From the NCBI GenBank assembly GCA_015680685.1, contig MNCI01007832.1, positions 62,272-126,271 on the forward strand: a stretch of DNA of 64,000 nucleotides. Reading direction: 5' to 3'. The position numbers and the translations under genes are program-made. This document shows positions 23,918-36,075 of this stretch, piece by piece. Below the pieces are notes generated by a model, which was given only the letters and a program-made list of their open reading frames with translations, was not told the DNA's origin and did not search any database. The DNA is from Gnetum montanum (lineage: Eukaryota; Streptophyta; Gnetopsida; Gnetales; Gnetaceae). Position 1 is the stretch's first letter. Every line of letters starts with the position of its first letter.

Positions 23918-24401
23918 CTTGTCCCATGCTATGCACAGGACATAGGACACTGTCTGCAATGCTTATCCCATGTTACATGTAGGACACGAGATGCTATCTG
24001 CTATGCTTGTCCTGTGTTATGCATGGAACACAAGACGCTGGCTACTATGCTTGTCCAATGTTATGTGCAAGACATAGGATGCTAGCTACTGGGCTTGTCC
24101 CATGTTATGCATAGGACACAGGACACTTGCTACTGGGCTTATCCCATGTTATGCGTAGGACACAGGATGCTGGCTGCTGGGCTTATCCCATGTTATGCGT
24201 AGGACATAGGACGTTGTTTGCTATGCTTGTTTTTTGTTACATGTGGAACATAAGATGCTAACTGCTACACTCGTCCTATGTTACGCGTAGAACATGAGAT
24301 GTTGTCTGCTACGCTTGTCCTGTGTTATGCGTGGGACACAAGATGCTAGCTACTATGCTCATCCTGTGTTACGCACAGGACACAGGATGTTGTCTACTAT
24401 G
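23918..24401 (-). repeat. 44-bp tandem repeat, 11 copies
   Basis: Eleven contiguous units begin CTTGTCC or a close variant at 23918 and every 44 bp to 24358, ending exactly at 24401 with no length change between units. A diagnostic core is ATGTTATGCGTAGGACACAG. The related LTR at 3435-3614 has about four units. Confidence 0.95.
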
Positions 24402-24690
24402 TTATGTTGTGCTACGTTGTACAACATGACAGGGTGTTACACTATGCAATGTGATAGAGTGCTACACAACACAGCATGACAAGGTGCTACACTACGCTAT
24501 GCTTCATAGCATGATAGGGTGCTACGCTATGCTACACTATGCAATGTGACATGGTGCTACACTATGCTATGCTATGCAGCGTAATAAGGTGCTACATTGT
24601 GCTACACTACACAGTGTGATAGGGTGCTATGCTGCGTTATGCTATGCAGCGTGATAGGGTGCTATGTTGTGCTACATTATGCAGCATGAC
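24402..24690 (-). repeat. Diverged 35-45 bp repeats (GTGCTACACTATGC type)
   Basis: Irregular units containing CAGCGTGATAGGGTGCTA and TGCTACACTATGCA follow the 44-bp array within the solo LTR. Period varies, so only the motif is certain. Confidence 0.7.
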
Positions 24691-26605
24691 ATGTGAATCT
24701 ATAGAAAGCGCCATCATTCCAACACTTAGAAAAATTTTGCAAATCTGGTAGTTGGAGCTGACTACACTCAACACTTGGAAAAATATGGGTAAAGTGCCAT
24801 CATTTTTCCACTTTGCCAAATTTCTAGTCAAGATGCCGAGACCCCAAATTTTGTGGTGTTTCATAGACCAAGATATTTAAAAGAGAAAATTAGATTCACA
24901 TAGCTATAGTAAAATTGTACATCATATTAAATATGTCACAAATCATGATTTTTTTGAATATTAACTTTCATTCTTGAATGTTGACAAAAGGCATTATGAG
25001 TATTAAGCATTTGTTACAATCCTTTTATTAAATTTGAAATTAAGATAACATCATTAACATAGAGTAAGAGTCTGACACGACTACTTTTAGATGTAATTAT
25101 AAATTGAGCTAGTATTTTATGCATCCACTCATCAAGTTCATCAATAAAAAATCCAAATAAATTAGAAGAAAGACAACATCTTTGTTTAACATCAATAAAA
25201 ATATTAAATAATATTCTTTCTTATCCATTTATAGGTTGAATACCTATTTCTTTGTAAATTCTTTCGATAATGTATAACAATGTGCTAGGAAATTCTAAAT
25301 TTTCTAAATACCTTTATAACTTTCATTGAATGAAAAAATTATAGGTGTTAGAAAACATAAAAATTAGATAAAATTTTTCTTGTTTAGAACTTCTGCTCTA
25401 TCAATATGATATTTTAATATGATGAGATAACCTGTACCAAAATTGTACCTATTTGATTTTTTTAACCCATCTTTTAAGCATAAATTCTAGAATAGTTCTC
25501 ATAAGATTGAAAAAGATATTGATGATTATAACTAATCTATAATTATTTATATGTTTGTTTCCTTTATTAATGAGCATAATTTCTTTATTGATGCACCATT
25601 CCTTTTCTAATCCCACTTGCATAGCAAAATTTAAATTCTTCTAGATGAGATTCTACACCAATTGTCTGTTCTACTAGGAATTTCTCTACATAAGTTATTT
25701 ACATCATTGAATTTTCTTGATTCTATTTTTATCCCCTACATTTTGTCATTAAAAGAAATGAAAAATGTATTACAACTATTATGAAAATATTCTATTATAT
25801 CATTGCTATAAAATAAAACTTGGTAAAAAATTTAATATCTTCAAGAGAGAAAGCATAGTTTATTCTTCGTTTGCTTTGAAATGAATGCTAAAAATATTTT
25901 GAATCTTTCTTTATCATTTCTAACAAACCATTTTTTCTTTGTTTTCCAAATTCCCTCTTCTTAGTTTGAATCAAATTTTTATATGACTTGATATTATTTG
26001 ATGGCTTCCAAGTTTTTAATAAAATTCTAGTTATCTTGCATTCTTCATCAAACCATTATTAACTATTTATATTTTTCCCTATGAAAATATTTAGGGTAGC
26101 TGTAATTAGAGTTTTTGGAAGACTCATACTTAGATCCTAAATCTTCTAAATTTCATTTTGAAAATCTTCCATTTTCATAGTTATTTTGGTGTGTTAGCTT
26201 CATGGAATATCTAATATGTTGTGTATTTAATAACATAAAGTATAGAGGATGATGATAAGGTTCAATTATCTCTTCACCTACTTCAAAACAGTTGAAGTAC
26301 CTGAAGAAATTATCAATAATAAAGCTATCTTATTTTCTTACAGAATTGAAGCGACATGATTTTGAATATTTATTAATGTCATTCAAAACTAATAGATTGA
26401 GTCCTTATTTTTAATCTAATAAATATTTTTTCCTTGTAATTAAATTGCTTATTAATGAGTGATAGAGAATTTCAATACTTAACCATACAAGTCATAAGTA
26501 TTCACGCATGACTAGATCATAAGCTATGGATAGAAAATATAAGTATACTAGTGAGTTGATAAGAAGTTCATGATTGTTGTCTTCCCACTTAGAGTTAGTA
26601 AGGTN

Positions 26606-27770
26606 TTTTGCTACTCCAGTTGCATTTTGGTGTTACATTACCACTACAGTGGCTCCTTCTCCAATTTCCAACATTACTTGAAATGATGAAATTTCTTGCA
26701 CACAATTATCATCCTCTCTTTCTTACAAAGATATTTGATCATTGGTAGGTTTTTTGGATACTGCAGGTCTACTTGTATTAGTCCTTACTCTATACATACT
26801 TGAAAATTCCCTACTATCCCATCTAATTATATTTTCTATCTAATGTAGGTGACTCATAAAAGGTCTATAATCTTCTTGGCCTAGTGGAGCACTATGTCTT
26901 GTTTGTTCTACAATTGGAGTTAACCCATTGGGTTCTACCTATTTTATGTCTCTGACTAGAATGTTGGTCATTGGTGTTGATCCTACTACAACCTTAGTTC
27001 ATGCTAATTTCTCCACTTGATCTTTCCTGGATGACATTGGCTTGGAGATTTCTATGTATGAAGCATTTTGGGCTTTTGGAAGAACATTATTAGTATAGCC
27101 AAAAATTCTAGCTTGTCTATACAAATTTTTGATAAGACAAGGAAATGTAATAGTGGGTTTCCCTATCTTCTTCTCTTCAAACCATTTGGATTTCTAAAAA
27201 TAATAGGTGAACAATGTTGGCTTGGAATTTCTCATCAAGATAGCACTTCCTCTAGTAGCATATGTGGACACTCTATTAATTTTTATGGTTGAAAAGATAT
27301 GGTATGTCCCAATTCTGAAGTAGATATTCTTTGTAAAAGATAATGTGTTATATTCTTTCTATGTAGCTCCATATGCCCTTTGCAACCATAAATTCCTTAT
27401 GTTTGTATTAGACCTTATGGATATTTGAGCAACATTGGTCCCAAAATTTGGTATATTTAGTGCCTTTGCAAATACTTCTACTAAATATGGCACTATCACT
27501 TTCTCAATCTTTACCTTGGCATCATCTTGATTTTTTTGCAATAATTAGTGGACTTTCCTCAAATACCATTTATCATTACCTAAGATGATTGACTAGAGTG
27601 GTGATGACTAGATTTTTTAGCAAATCTCTATAGGTGCAAGATCCATCAATGACCCAAGATTGAGTTCCACTATCATAGTGGATATGATAGACTTTTCTTG
27701 GATGGCTGTAAATACTCATTGGAGAGTGTGAGACATTTTCCTTGTTTTGGAGGTTGTTGTGCATCAACTT
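26606..27770 (-). pseudogene. Possible LINE ORF1 remnant
   Basis: Minus-strand coding-like sequence directly upstream of the LINE ORF2. Segments include MQKNQDDAKVKIEKVIVPYL (27359-27541), RKVYHIHYDSGTQSWVIDGS (27576-27767) and IGKPTITFPCLIKNLYRQA (about 27110-27180). No named domain or zinc knuckle is recognised. The ORF1 reading rests mainly on position and strand. The N at 26605 lies between this and ORF2, so part of the element may be missing. It could instead be an unrelated repeat. Confidence 0.4.
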
Positions 27771-29939
27771 CTACCTGAATAGATTGTCTTGTTGTAGGTA
27801 TAGATTGAATATGATTACAAGAGGATTTTTATCTATTACTCATCCTCTTCCTCATCCTATGGGCCTCTTTCCTCTTGGTTGTTATGGTTCTCTAGCTTTA
27901 GGTCTTTTTGGCATCATTTGGAATCATAAGAAAATTTAATATTATCCAAAAATTCTACAAAAACTTCCTAACAATTTGTAATCCTTCATTAGTTTTTGGT
28001 TTCAATCAAAGATATTGGATATAATTAATTTTATTTTTAAATTTAATTAAAAAGTTAAAAAATATTTTAATTTAGAAAAAATTCTTAATTAAAAAATTTA
28101 TTAATTAACTAAAAATAATTTTAACTTGATGATTTGTCACTCTGTTTGATTTATTACTTAAAATGTACTCAAATGGTGAATTGGAAATGACATTAAGTTT
28201 ATTAGCTTTTATTATATCAAAATATTATGATCTCTTATTATTCTTACCCTTGTTCTTCCAGGCTTTAGACAAATTTGTCACAATTCATAAAAATTACATG
28301 CAATGTTCTTCCCCATGATTGAGATGGTCACTCCATGAACAAAAGGGAATTAGGAAAGGCTCAAATTGGACATGTGGTAAGGAAGATATTTGAATGTTGT
28401 CAAATAGAAAAACAAACATGAACTCCCCTTGCATGAAATGATGGAATAAAAAATTTTCCTAATAGTCCATATGTATATATAGATTTTTGTTGGACCAATA
28501 TTGTTGATGCAATATCTCAAGGCCTCATATATTGTATTTATGATATCATCATTGAAATTTTTGAACCTTTTGTAAAATTTCGTAAAAACAATTGATGGAA
28601 TGGATAGTCTGAAAGGTGTAACGATGATCCAAAGAGTTCCTGATTATAAATGATGCTTAGAATATGAGAATTTTATGTCAAAAGTATATTAAAGAAGGAT
28701 TTTGGGCAAGGTAGGTTAGCTAAGTTTAGAAGATGATTTGATCAAAAGTGTTGAACTTATGAGTAAGTATGACTATGTACAAAGATAATAATAATTACTA
28801 AAGTATTCAAAAGGTATAAGATGATGTGGAATTGATCATCAAGTATTAAGCATAAGAGTTATACAAGTGGATCCTTTCCAAAGCAGGTTCCTACCCTCAA
28901 TGCCCTTGTATAACCACATCTACAAGTGTTTATGGGTACTCAAGGAGTTGAATGTAAATCATATCTATCTTTTAAAATACACATGTTACTATAGTCCTAA
29001 TAAGAAAATAATACTATATTATACAAATTCATCAAATTATAATTATATATAATAGTGAGGTGAAATGGTAGTAGTAAGGATTACAAGAATGGGACATGAG
29101 GTGTCTTTCCATAAGAATAATGAATTCTATGTAATGCATGGTTAAAATGATCATTAGCCTATTTGTTCAATATCTCAACCAAGTCCATATCACTTACTAG
29201 AAACATTGCATTGTATCATCCCAAAATTGATAACCATAAGACTATCATAGTTGCAAGAAATATCATTACTTGATATTAAAATTTAAGGAAGAAATTTATG
29301 AACTACATAGTTTATTTTGAAGAGGACATGGTCATTGTATAGAGGAGTGCTTTCAGGCATGGGTAACATGTCTTTCCAATGAAATCCCCAGAAATTTTTA
29401 TTATTATGTTATTACTATGTCAACCTTACTGGAGGACCACCTTCAAGCATGGGTAATGTCTTTTCAGTGACATGACAAGGTAGCATCTATTTCAGAGCAC
29501 ACTTTTATTTNTGGTAATGTCTTTTCAGTGACATGACAAGGTAGCATCTATTTCAGAGCACACTTTTATTTTTTTAAGAACTCTAGTGAATAATATAACT
29601 CAACAATGTAATAACACTACTAGTAGTAGCTTTAGAAAATTCACAAATCCCCTTGATACGATACCCTTTTCATTTTCTCTTAGTTCTTCACCTTTTCATC
29701 CAGGCATGATGACCATAAGTTTATTTTAGTTTTATTGTGAAATGAATATCATTATGTCTATGGTAAGAATCTCTTATTATTAGAAATGAGTGGATGGATG
29801 ATGTGGTCTCACTATACATATAATCAATCCTTTAATGATTTGATAACATAGAGTGAAATTCTTATTATTTCAACTACATATGATTATTCCTTTACATTGT
29901 GTTAGAAAGATTGATAAAAATATGTACATGAGAAATGGT
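27771..29939. other. AT-rich sequence, no gene recognised
   Basis: Very AT-rich stretches (28020-28130 is nearly pure A/T) with only short open frames. It probably includes the 3' non-coding part and LTR of the minus-strand Athila-like fragment at 29940-30538, but no LTR boundary could be drawn. Confidence 0.45.
29452..29571. other. Assembly joint: 59-bp direct duplication around a single N
   Basis: Bases 29452-29510 are repeated exactly at 29513-29571, with N at 29511. Same pattern as at 19614 and 34161. Confidence 0.9.
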
Positions 29940-30538
29940 AAAAATATAAAAATAATGAGAAAAAAAATATGTAAAGAACTTACAAGATGTTAAAGAATGA
30001 AGAAATGATAAGAAATGTGAAAAGTATGAAAGAATAGAAAAGATAATAAAGAATGTAGAAAAATGCAAGAAAAATATGAAAAAATTTATTTAATGCCTAA
30101 GTACAAAAGATGACATCCCTACAACTACTATCTAAAGTAGAAATTCAAAAAATTAAATAAGAAGATACTGGTTTAGAATATGTGGTAGATTCTCTTGAGG
30201 AAGGAAAGTCATAAAATGGTTTGACTAGTTGAATGTTGATAAGGATTAATTTCTATGGATTGGTTGGGTGATAAATTTTCATGGTGCCTAATTGATTTGT
30301 AGCATTAACGATATATGGTCCTTTCCATAAAGTTTGAAACTTTCTCCTTTGGGTGACATAACTTGGGTTATAGTAAAGTACTCTATCTCTAGGCCTAATA
30401 GAAACTTGTCTAGTCCTAGCATCATGTCAACATTTGGAATACTAATAAATTTCATTGCTCATTTGAGCTACTAATCTATTTTTATCTAATAGATTAAGAT
30501 TCATCAATCATTCTTTCTAGGCTAAGCCTAAGTCTAGG
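29940..30538 (-). pseudogene. Integrase C-terminal remnant of an Athila-like element
   Basis: On the minus strand from 30538 down: LMNLNLLDKNRLVAQMSNEI, then VSIRPRDRVLYYNPSYVTQR, KFQTLWKGPYIVNATNQLG and TMKIYHPTNP (about 30240-30370), then a T-rich spacer (in this sense) to 29940. The order equals 14150-14460 of the plus-strand Athila-like copy (LMNLHLLDEN, VKFQLGDKVLY, FQTLW). The upstream remainder is cut off by the LTR start at 30539, so the larger element was disrupted by the Tat-like insertion. It should continue beyond that element's far end, outside the window. Confidence 0.8.
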
Positions 30539-31963
30539 TGAAATACCACCAAGAAAGTTCATGTTACCAATTGTAACCTTTGTTTTCCAACTCAAGGAAA
30601 AATTTTATTGTAAATGTAAGATTTGTAGTCCATAAGCTACAATATTGTATACTTTGGCTTCTGGGGGGATGAAAAATACCTCAGAAGTTGCTATTGCCTC
30701 ACTTCCCAAGATAAAAAGGATACCTAGTCTATATTTGGGCTTGGGAAGGCTGAAAATGCCTTGGGGATTGCCAAATTTTGCATTTTCATTGGTTTTGGTA
30801 TGGGTATAGCCTCAACTACACTAGAACCATCTACCCCCAATGTAGATGGTGTTGGTTTTTCATTTTTGTTTCCAACCCAATGTAGTCACCAACAAAACAT
30901 AGTGTAGATGCAGTGTTGGAATTGTCAAGATTTTTCATTATCCATTTTCCCAATAGTATCTAGTGTAGTAATCCCAAGTCTTTAGAAGTTGCAACATGGC
31001 CAACGTAGACATTAGCAATTCTATGAATTCCAATAGTTCAAGTAGTTTTCAGCAACTTCAGCATATTCCACCAAGGGTAGTGTAATTGGGATGGTATTAG
31101 TGTAGTTACAAATGTACGTTTACTATTTATGGTAAATGGATGGATTTTGATGTCTATGGTATATTCCAAACTTATCATAAATGTCACCTACATTGAGAAT
31201 TGTAACTATTACTAGCTACATATAGACATCAATCTATCAGTAATTATGGTAGTGAATTGTAGGCCCCAAAACAACAATTCCACGACCTATATAAACTCAA
31301 CATAAATGTCTTATTCTAGTTACAACTCCTTTTGAGTAGTAGCACTTGAAAGCATTTTGCAACCAAGAGACACTTTTACAACTTGCCAACATCTTTGAGT
31401 AAAATTATTATCTACACTAGGCATTTAGGACTCCCATGTGATACCATTGCACCAAAGGTGAAATACCATTTGTGGTCTTGGTTGCTAATTTTGGTGAAAA
31501 CTAGTGGGGCGTTACTAGAAATAGGAGTTGGAAATAATCTGGATCATGGAGTCTAATGTGGAACATAGCCTGCTAGCTCTAATGAACTTCAAGCTCCTTC
31601 TCAGCAAACTTCTTGTACACCTAGCATGAAATCTGTACTTTTTGAACATGCTACTTTATTTTCCATTTCAATAAAGTCATAGTTCATTGTTGAGAAGATC
31701 TGAGTTCACATATTCATTTCTATCTATGTTTTCATTCTAGATCTACAATTCCATTTCTATTTATGATCTCCTTTTTTGTTTACGTTTACATTTTCATTTA
31801 TGTTTCCATTGACACTTTCATAAGTCCTTGGGTGATTGGCCATACCCTCCAAGGTGCCTTGAATCTTTTTTTGTGGGGGTCCTTTAGATTCAAGGCTAAA
31901 ACTATTCCAGTGCCTAGGATTTTTGTGTTTTCATTCTAACAACTGATTTTTCTAGGTCCAATA
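30539..31963 (+). repeat. 5' LTR of host copy, D-type, 1425 bp
   Basis: Starts TGAAATACCACCAAGAAAG and ends ...TCTAGGTCCAATA. It aligns with the inner LTRs at 39177 and 58683 at the start, at TGTAGTCCATAAGCTAC, CTCACTTCCCAAG, TCTATATTTGGGCTTGG, a TATA-like CGACCTATATAAAC near 31291, AGCACTTGAAA, and the end. The middle section differs more, so it is a separate subfamily from the inner element. Confidence 0.8.
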
Positions 31964-31969
31964 GTTTTC

Positions 31970-31987
31970 TAGCACTAGAAGAAGGGC
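31970..31987 (+). other. Candidate primer binding site of host copy
   Basis: TAGCACTAGAAGAAGGG sits 6 nt after the LTR end, aligned with TGGTGTTAGAAGAAGGG of the inner copy. The expected TGG is TAG here, a transition. Confidence 0.6.
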
Positions 31988-32655
31988 CTCTATCTAAATT
32001 CTTAGCCAAAAACCTTTTTCCAATTTTATAACCTATTAACATATTCTATTGAAACCAATGTTTTCTTCCCAAATACTTTCCCAAAGACCCTAGCGTAGTT
32101 GTGGTAAGTGATTTTGGTGTTTCCACTATATTTTCACATCAATTGCTACATTCATTGGAATCAATGTAGTCTGCTTTTAAAATCCATTTCCATTCTAGAA
32201 ATTCATTTCCATCTAGGAATCCATTTCCATTCTGGAAGCTCATTTCCATTTTGGAAACTATTTTCTGTCTGAAAATCCATTTCTATTTAAAATCCAATTT
32301 TTTTCAACAAGGAAAACCACTTTTCTAATCTCACCACTTAGTGTAGTTGGTATGGAATTTCCCTGTCTATTACACAGTACACAACGATCTAGTGCATAGT
32401 ATTTAATAGTAGCAATTTTTCCATTGCATTTTCATTTATAGCCAACTATGTTAGTGGATAATCCCACTAACTACATTTTTTAATAAAAGTAGTAAAAAAT
32501 GCTATAACCACCTCTTTGACAACATTGTTCAACCAGTCCATCATTTTTCCATTTAACTTCACCAACAACGGATCTGGTTAGTAAGCCATAAGAGTCTATG
32601 ATCCTAAAGATCCCACAGTAGCTGAATGTAGGTAATCATTAAGCCTTAGGGGGAA
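31988..32655 (+). other. Leader with a 19-bp minisatellite
   Basis: No gene. At about 32180-32300 six diverged units of the type AATCCATTTCCATTCTGGA follow each other with a period near 19 bp. Confidence 0.7.
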
Positions 32656-32659
32656 AATA

Positions 32660-34830
32660 CTAGATTTTTCAATGATAAACGAAGATCACTATAACTTTGT
32701 TTGTGTTGAAATTCAAGTTTGCTTGTTGATTCCAAGAATGGAAGTAGAAGTCAAACAGAAATATGAACATATCCATCATGATGGGATAGAATACATACCT
32801 TCCCCATATGATAAAATACCCCTGATGGAAACCTATGCTAGAATCCTATCTCAACTAATTGAGATTGATGAAGAGGATGGGAAGGCCATCTTGAATGAGC
32901 AATGAGAAGAAGATGAGTTTGGAGCTAAGTTTGAACATGAGAATCTCAAGGAGGGCCTTTTCCAATAATCGACCCTCAAAGCCACACTACATACCTCAAC
33001 CCCTATCACCTCTTCCATGGGATAGATCTCTTACATCTCAATCCCTTTGTATCCAACCATGTTTGGGTCAATGCTAGTTATCATAATGTAACAAACACAA
33101 TCAATACCTCATTCAACCACCTTTCACTTTTCCATCCCTTTTTCCACTTGATGGGGCTCACTGTGGGATCTTCAGTGATCCAAGGGTCCCATACCCCCTT
33201 CATACCCTTTTTTCCCTAGATATTAGTGGAAACCATTTTTTTCTTTGTTAAGCCTACCCATGACTATGATGAACCAAACTCTCTGCTTAATACCACAATT
33301 GATTATAAGGCCACAAATCTTCCAACTTACACTTCAACCTTTGATGCATACCCCACAACGCATAGGAGAACACCAAGGTTAGGATTAGGCTTTCCAAATG
33401 ATCTAGGATGTAACTAAAGAGTTAAAAAGGCTCATGGTTTCTACATCCCAAATTGGAAAGATTATGGACTTCTATTAAGATGATCCCATTAGTCCTATGG
33501 TCCCACCAATAACCCTTTTCCCTAGTGTCCCCATACCACAATTCACCAAGTACAATGGTGATGTTAATTCCAACTTCCATCTTATAATCTTCCACTCTAA
33601 GTGCTTATTACTATAAGCTTGGCTGCAAATAATAATTAGAATTTTCCCTATGTCCCTTACGTGAAAATCTCTTGATTGGTACCATACCTTGATAAGAAGA
33701 TCCATATCCTCCTTAGAAGAATTGATTTTTCAATTCATTAACCATTTTAAGTACAACTTGAAACCTAATACAATCCTTGACCAACTAATGAAGGTCAAGG
33801 AAGGAGCCTTTGAACTAGTGCAAAAGTTCATCCAATGATGGAATGCTTTGCTAAACGAAATTCTAGAGCCAATAATAGAAATCCACCTTTTAGCTATTTT
33901 CAAAGGCATGGTTAACAACTTCTTAAGTTGAAATTGTACTACCTTGAAATCAAAAACATAGAGGATGCAATAGAATCCATCCATGACCCTACCAACATGG
34001 CGTACAAGAACCAACATACATGAAAGGACATGAAGAGGGAAAGGCAAAATAACATAGCAATAGCCACTATGGCAAAGGAAAATAAATCAATCATCCAAGG
34101 GCTAAGAATAAACAAACCCAAGGCCCCTACTAATAACAGTAACATACATTTAACATTTGANCAAGGCCCCTACTAATAACAGTAACATACATTTAACATT
34201 TGAGGCCTCTACATCAACTACTTCAAGGCCTAACTTTGAATGAAAAGACTAGTTAAAGTACACAAGGCTACTCTTAAAGGCATCAAAACTATTAGACCAA
34301 CTATTAAAGAGTGGGAGGATACAATATAAGAAAATAACCAAAAATTCCCAAAATAGGCATGAGAGGCTAGGTGAGATAGCCAAAGACCCTACTCAAGCAA
34401 CCAAAGATGACCCTCTAGTGCTAAGTATTTTAAGCTTGATCATTTTTGTTACTATCATCAATTGCTAGGTCATGGCACTAACTTTTGCCATGTGCTAAAA
34501 GATAACTTGCAAAAGATGATAGATAAGGGTGAATTAGTGCTTTATGCATCCAACCTAGTTAGGCCTCAAAACCAATCAATGCATGTATATAAATATCCAT
34601 TAAACACTAACAATAACCTATATACCATAGTGACATTCAATGCTAACCATGACCCAAGGCCTACAAGGGTACCTCCTCACAATGAAAGGGGTCCTTCAAC
34701 TTCCACTGGTTCAAGGACTGCCTTTGTTGTAAGGATCCCATCACCAACACTCACTAGAGATCCTTTTTTTATCAGAGTGCCTCACCCTCCCATTATAATT
34801 GAATCCACCCATGCAACAAAATAATGGCCC
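32660..34830 (+). pseudogene. gag remnant of host Tat-like copy
   Basis: Opens with INEDHYNFVCVEIQVCLLIP (32672-32905), the counterpart of the acidic gag start in the other copies. A Pro/Ser/Thr-rich linker follows, then a decayed gag core around 33460-33960 and LKLYYLEIKNIEDAIESIHD near 33930-33980. At 34430-34560 it keeps a knuckle-like C-YYHQLLGHGTNF-C followed by VLKDNLQKMIDKGELVL, the form typical of Tat gag. The C-terminal open piece extends to 34824. A 42-bp duplication around N at 34161 disturbs the middle. Many stops. Confidence 0.8.
34119..34203. other. Assembly joint: 42-bp direct duplication around a single N
   Basis: Bases 34119-34160 recur exactly at 34162-34203, with N at 34161. 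It lies within gag and shifts its frame. Confidence 0.9.
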
Positions 34831-35109
34831 CTCATGGTGGTTATTACAATGAATTCTTTCTCCCAACCAACCAATAATAACAAAATGTCACCTACACAGA
34901 AGCCTAAAAATAAGAACAATAAGAAAGCCAAGACATCAATGGAAATGGACTTGTTAAAGCCCACTTCTATCTCATCTATACCCATGACATTTACAATCAA
35001 GGCTGCTTCAACTAGTAAACCATGGGAGGACATTAAACTCCAAGGGAAAGGAAAAGAGAAGAAGCTACAACAACTCAAACATAAAGTCCACATTTTGGGT
35101 GCATGAAGG

Positions 35110-36075
35110 AAGTTAGAAATAGTAAGAAAAAAAACCTATGGCTAATAACAAAGAATTCCTAAATGCGATGAAACTAGTTAGATAGTTGCTGAAACAAAAG
35201 AATACAATCCTTAGCCTATACGACCTAGTCATGACTTTTGCTGCACACCGAGAAGCATTAGCTAAGATGTTGATCTCCATCCCTATTAGCAAGAACATCC
35301 CCACTAATGAGAAATCCATCCATGTAGTGATGGTACTATCTTCACCTAAGAAAAAGAAGTTAACATCACTACTATTTTGTGACAACAAAATCAAAACTAG
35401 TTCCCAAAATAGAGAGGTGATCATGGATACCCTCTTTATAATGATGTAGGTTAAATAATACAAAGTGCATAGAGTGCACATAAACAATGGATCCACAATG
35501 AATGTCATCCCCTATACCATAGTTAAGCATTTAGGCCTAATGGAACATATACAAAACACATTAACTTGAGCTCTCAAGTCCTTCAATGGATCATGAGTTG
35601 AGCTCAAGGGGTCTATCTTCTTATACTTTGTGATAGGAGAGCAATTCCTCACAATTACAAATTTTTTGGTGATGGATGAACCATCAAAATTCAACCTTAT
35701 CCTAAGAAGGCCTTGGCTAGCTCAATTATGAGCTATTTCTTCATCCATCCATCAAGAAATTCACCTACCTTACTTAGGATATGAGAACACCATTCATGGT
35801 GATAGTGCGATTTCCCTAGCAATTAATAACATAGACATAGAGTAAGGGTTAGAAGTGGAGTTTTAGGAAGAAACTCCCAGCCACAAAGTTAAGAAACTCA
35901 ATAGAGTGGAGAAGGCAAAAAACAAAAATGATGGATTAAGGGATAGGCTATGAGGAGAGCTCATGTTTAACATCATCAACAAAGGATATAGGAATATAAA
36001 CTTATGCAAAACAAACCATACAGATTTCCTAATATCTCAAAAATTATGAAACATTTGTACAAGTGATGTATGCCT
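35110..36075 (+). pseudogene. Protease region remnant of host Tat-like copy
   Basis: Follows gag. A segment of 35186-35449 (MLKQKNTILSLYDLVMTFAA) precedes the protease core: NNGSTMNVIPYTIVKHLGL at about 35485-35540, where the catalytic Asp of D-G-S-T reads Asn; ALKSFNGS; EQFLTITNFLVMDEPSKFNL (about 35640-35700); RRPWLAQL (about 35705-35730); and ENTIHGDSAISLAINNIDIE near 35780-35840. It matches the inner copy at 44340-45215 through to a TGA at about 36064 in the context ACAAGTGA, shared by both copies. It is inactive because of the Asn and several stops. Confidence 0.85.

Larger units (their letters stand above)
23093..24863 (-). repeat. Solo LTR, B-type, inserted in the LINE
   Basis: Reverse-complement relative of the LTR at 2873-4443, with the same termini and internal landmarks. 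It is flanked by TAAAC (23088-23092) and TAGAC (24864-24868), a 5-bp target-site duplication with one transition. No primer site, gag or pol lies next to it, so it is a solo LTR left by LTR-LTR recombination. It carries the 44-bp and the roughly 35-45 bp repeats listed separately. Confidence 0.85.
22590..26604 (-). pseudogene. LINE (non-LTR retrotransposon) ORF2 remnant, split by a solo LTR
   Basis: Read on the minus strand from 26604 down: the end of an endonuclease region, the linker FDEECKITRILLKTWKPSN and KKREFGKQRKN (about 25920-26030), then RT with MLINKGNKHINNYRLVII (about 25540-25600), KQRCCLSSNLFGFFIDELDE (about 25130-25190) and the catalytic box as LLYVNDVILIS (about 25050-25080; canonical ADD is altered to VND). 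After the solo LTR the sequence resumes with the C-terminal RT region, CTILYGFVVWGSILSNIYWK (about 22930-22990). With the LTR and one target-site copy left out, the protein stays in frame across the joint. Stops and an N at 26605 limit the 5' side. Confidence 0.8.

Noticed and set aside
23918-24401. Regular 44-bp repeats resembling a CRISPR array
   Set aside because: Units are contiguous with no spacers, lie in a retrotransposon LTR, and a sibling LTR has the same repeat.
26605-26605. N at 26605 as another duplicated joint
   Set aside because: The flanking bases are not repeated.
34782-35508. Minus-strand open frames of 103 and 131 codons
   Set aside because: They oppose the gag/protease remnant of the host copy and have no counterpart in the inner copy.
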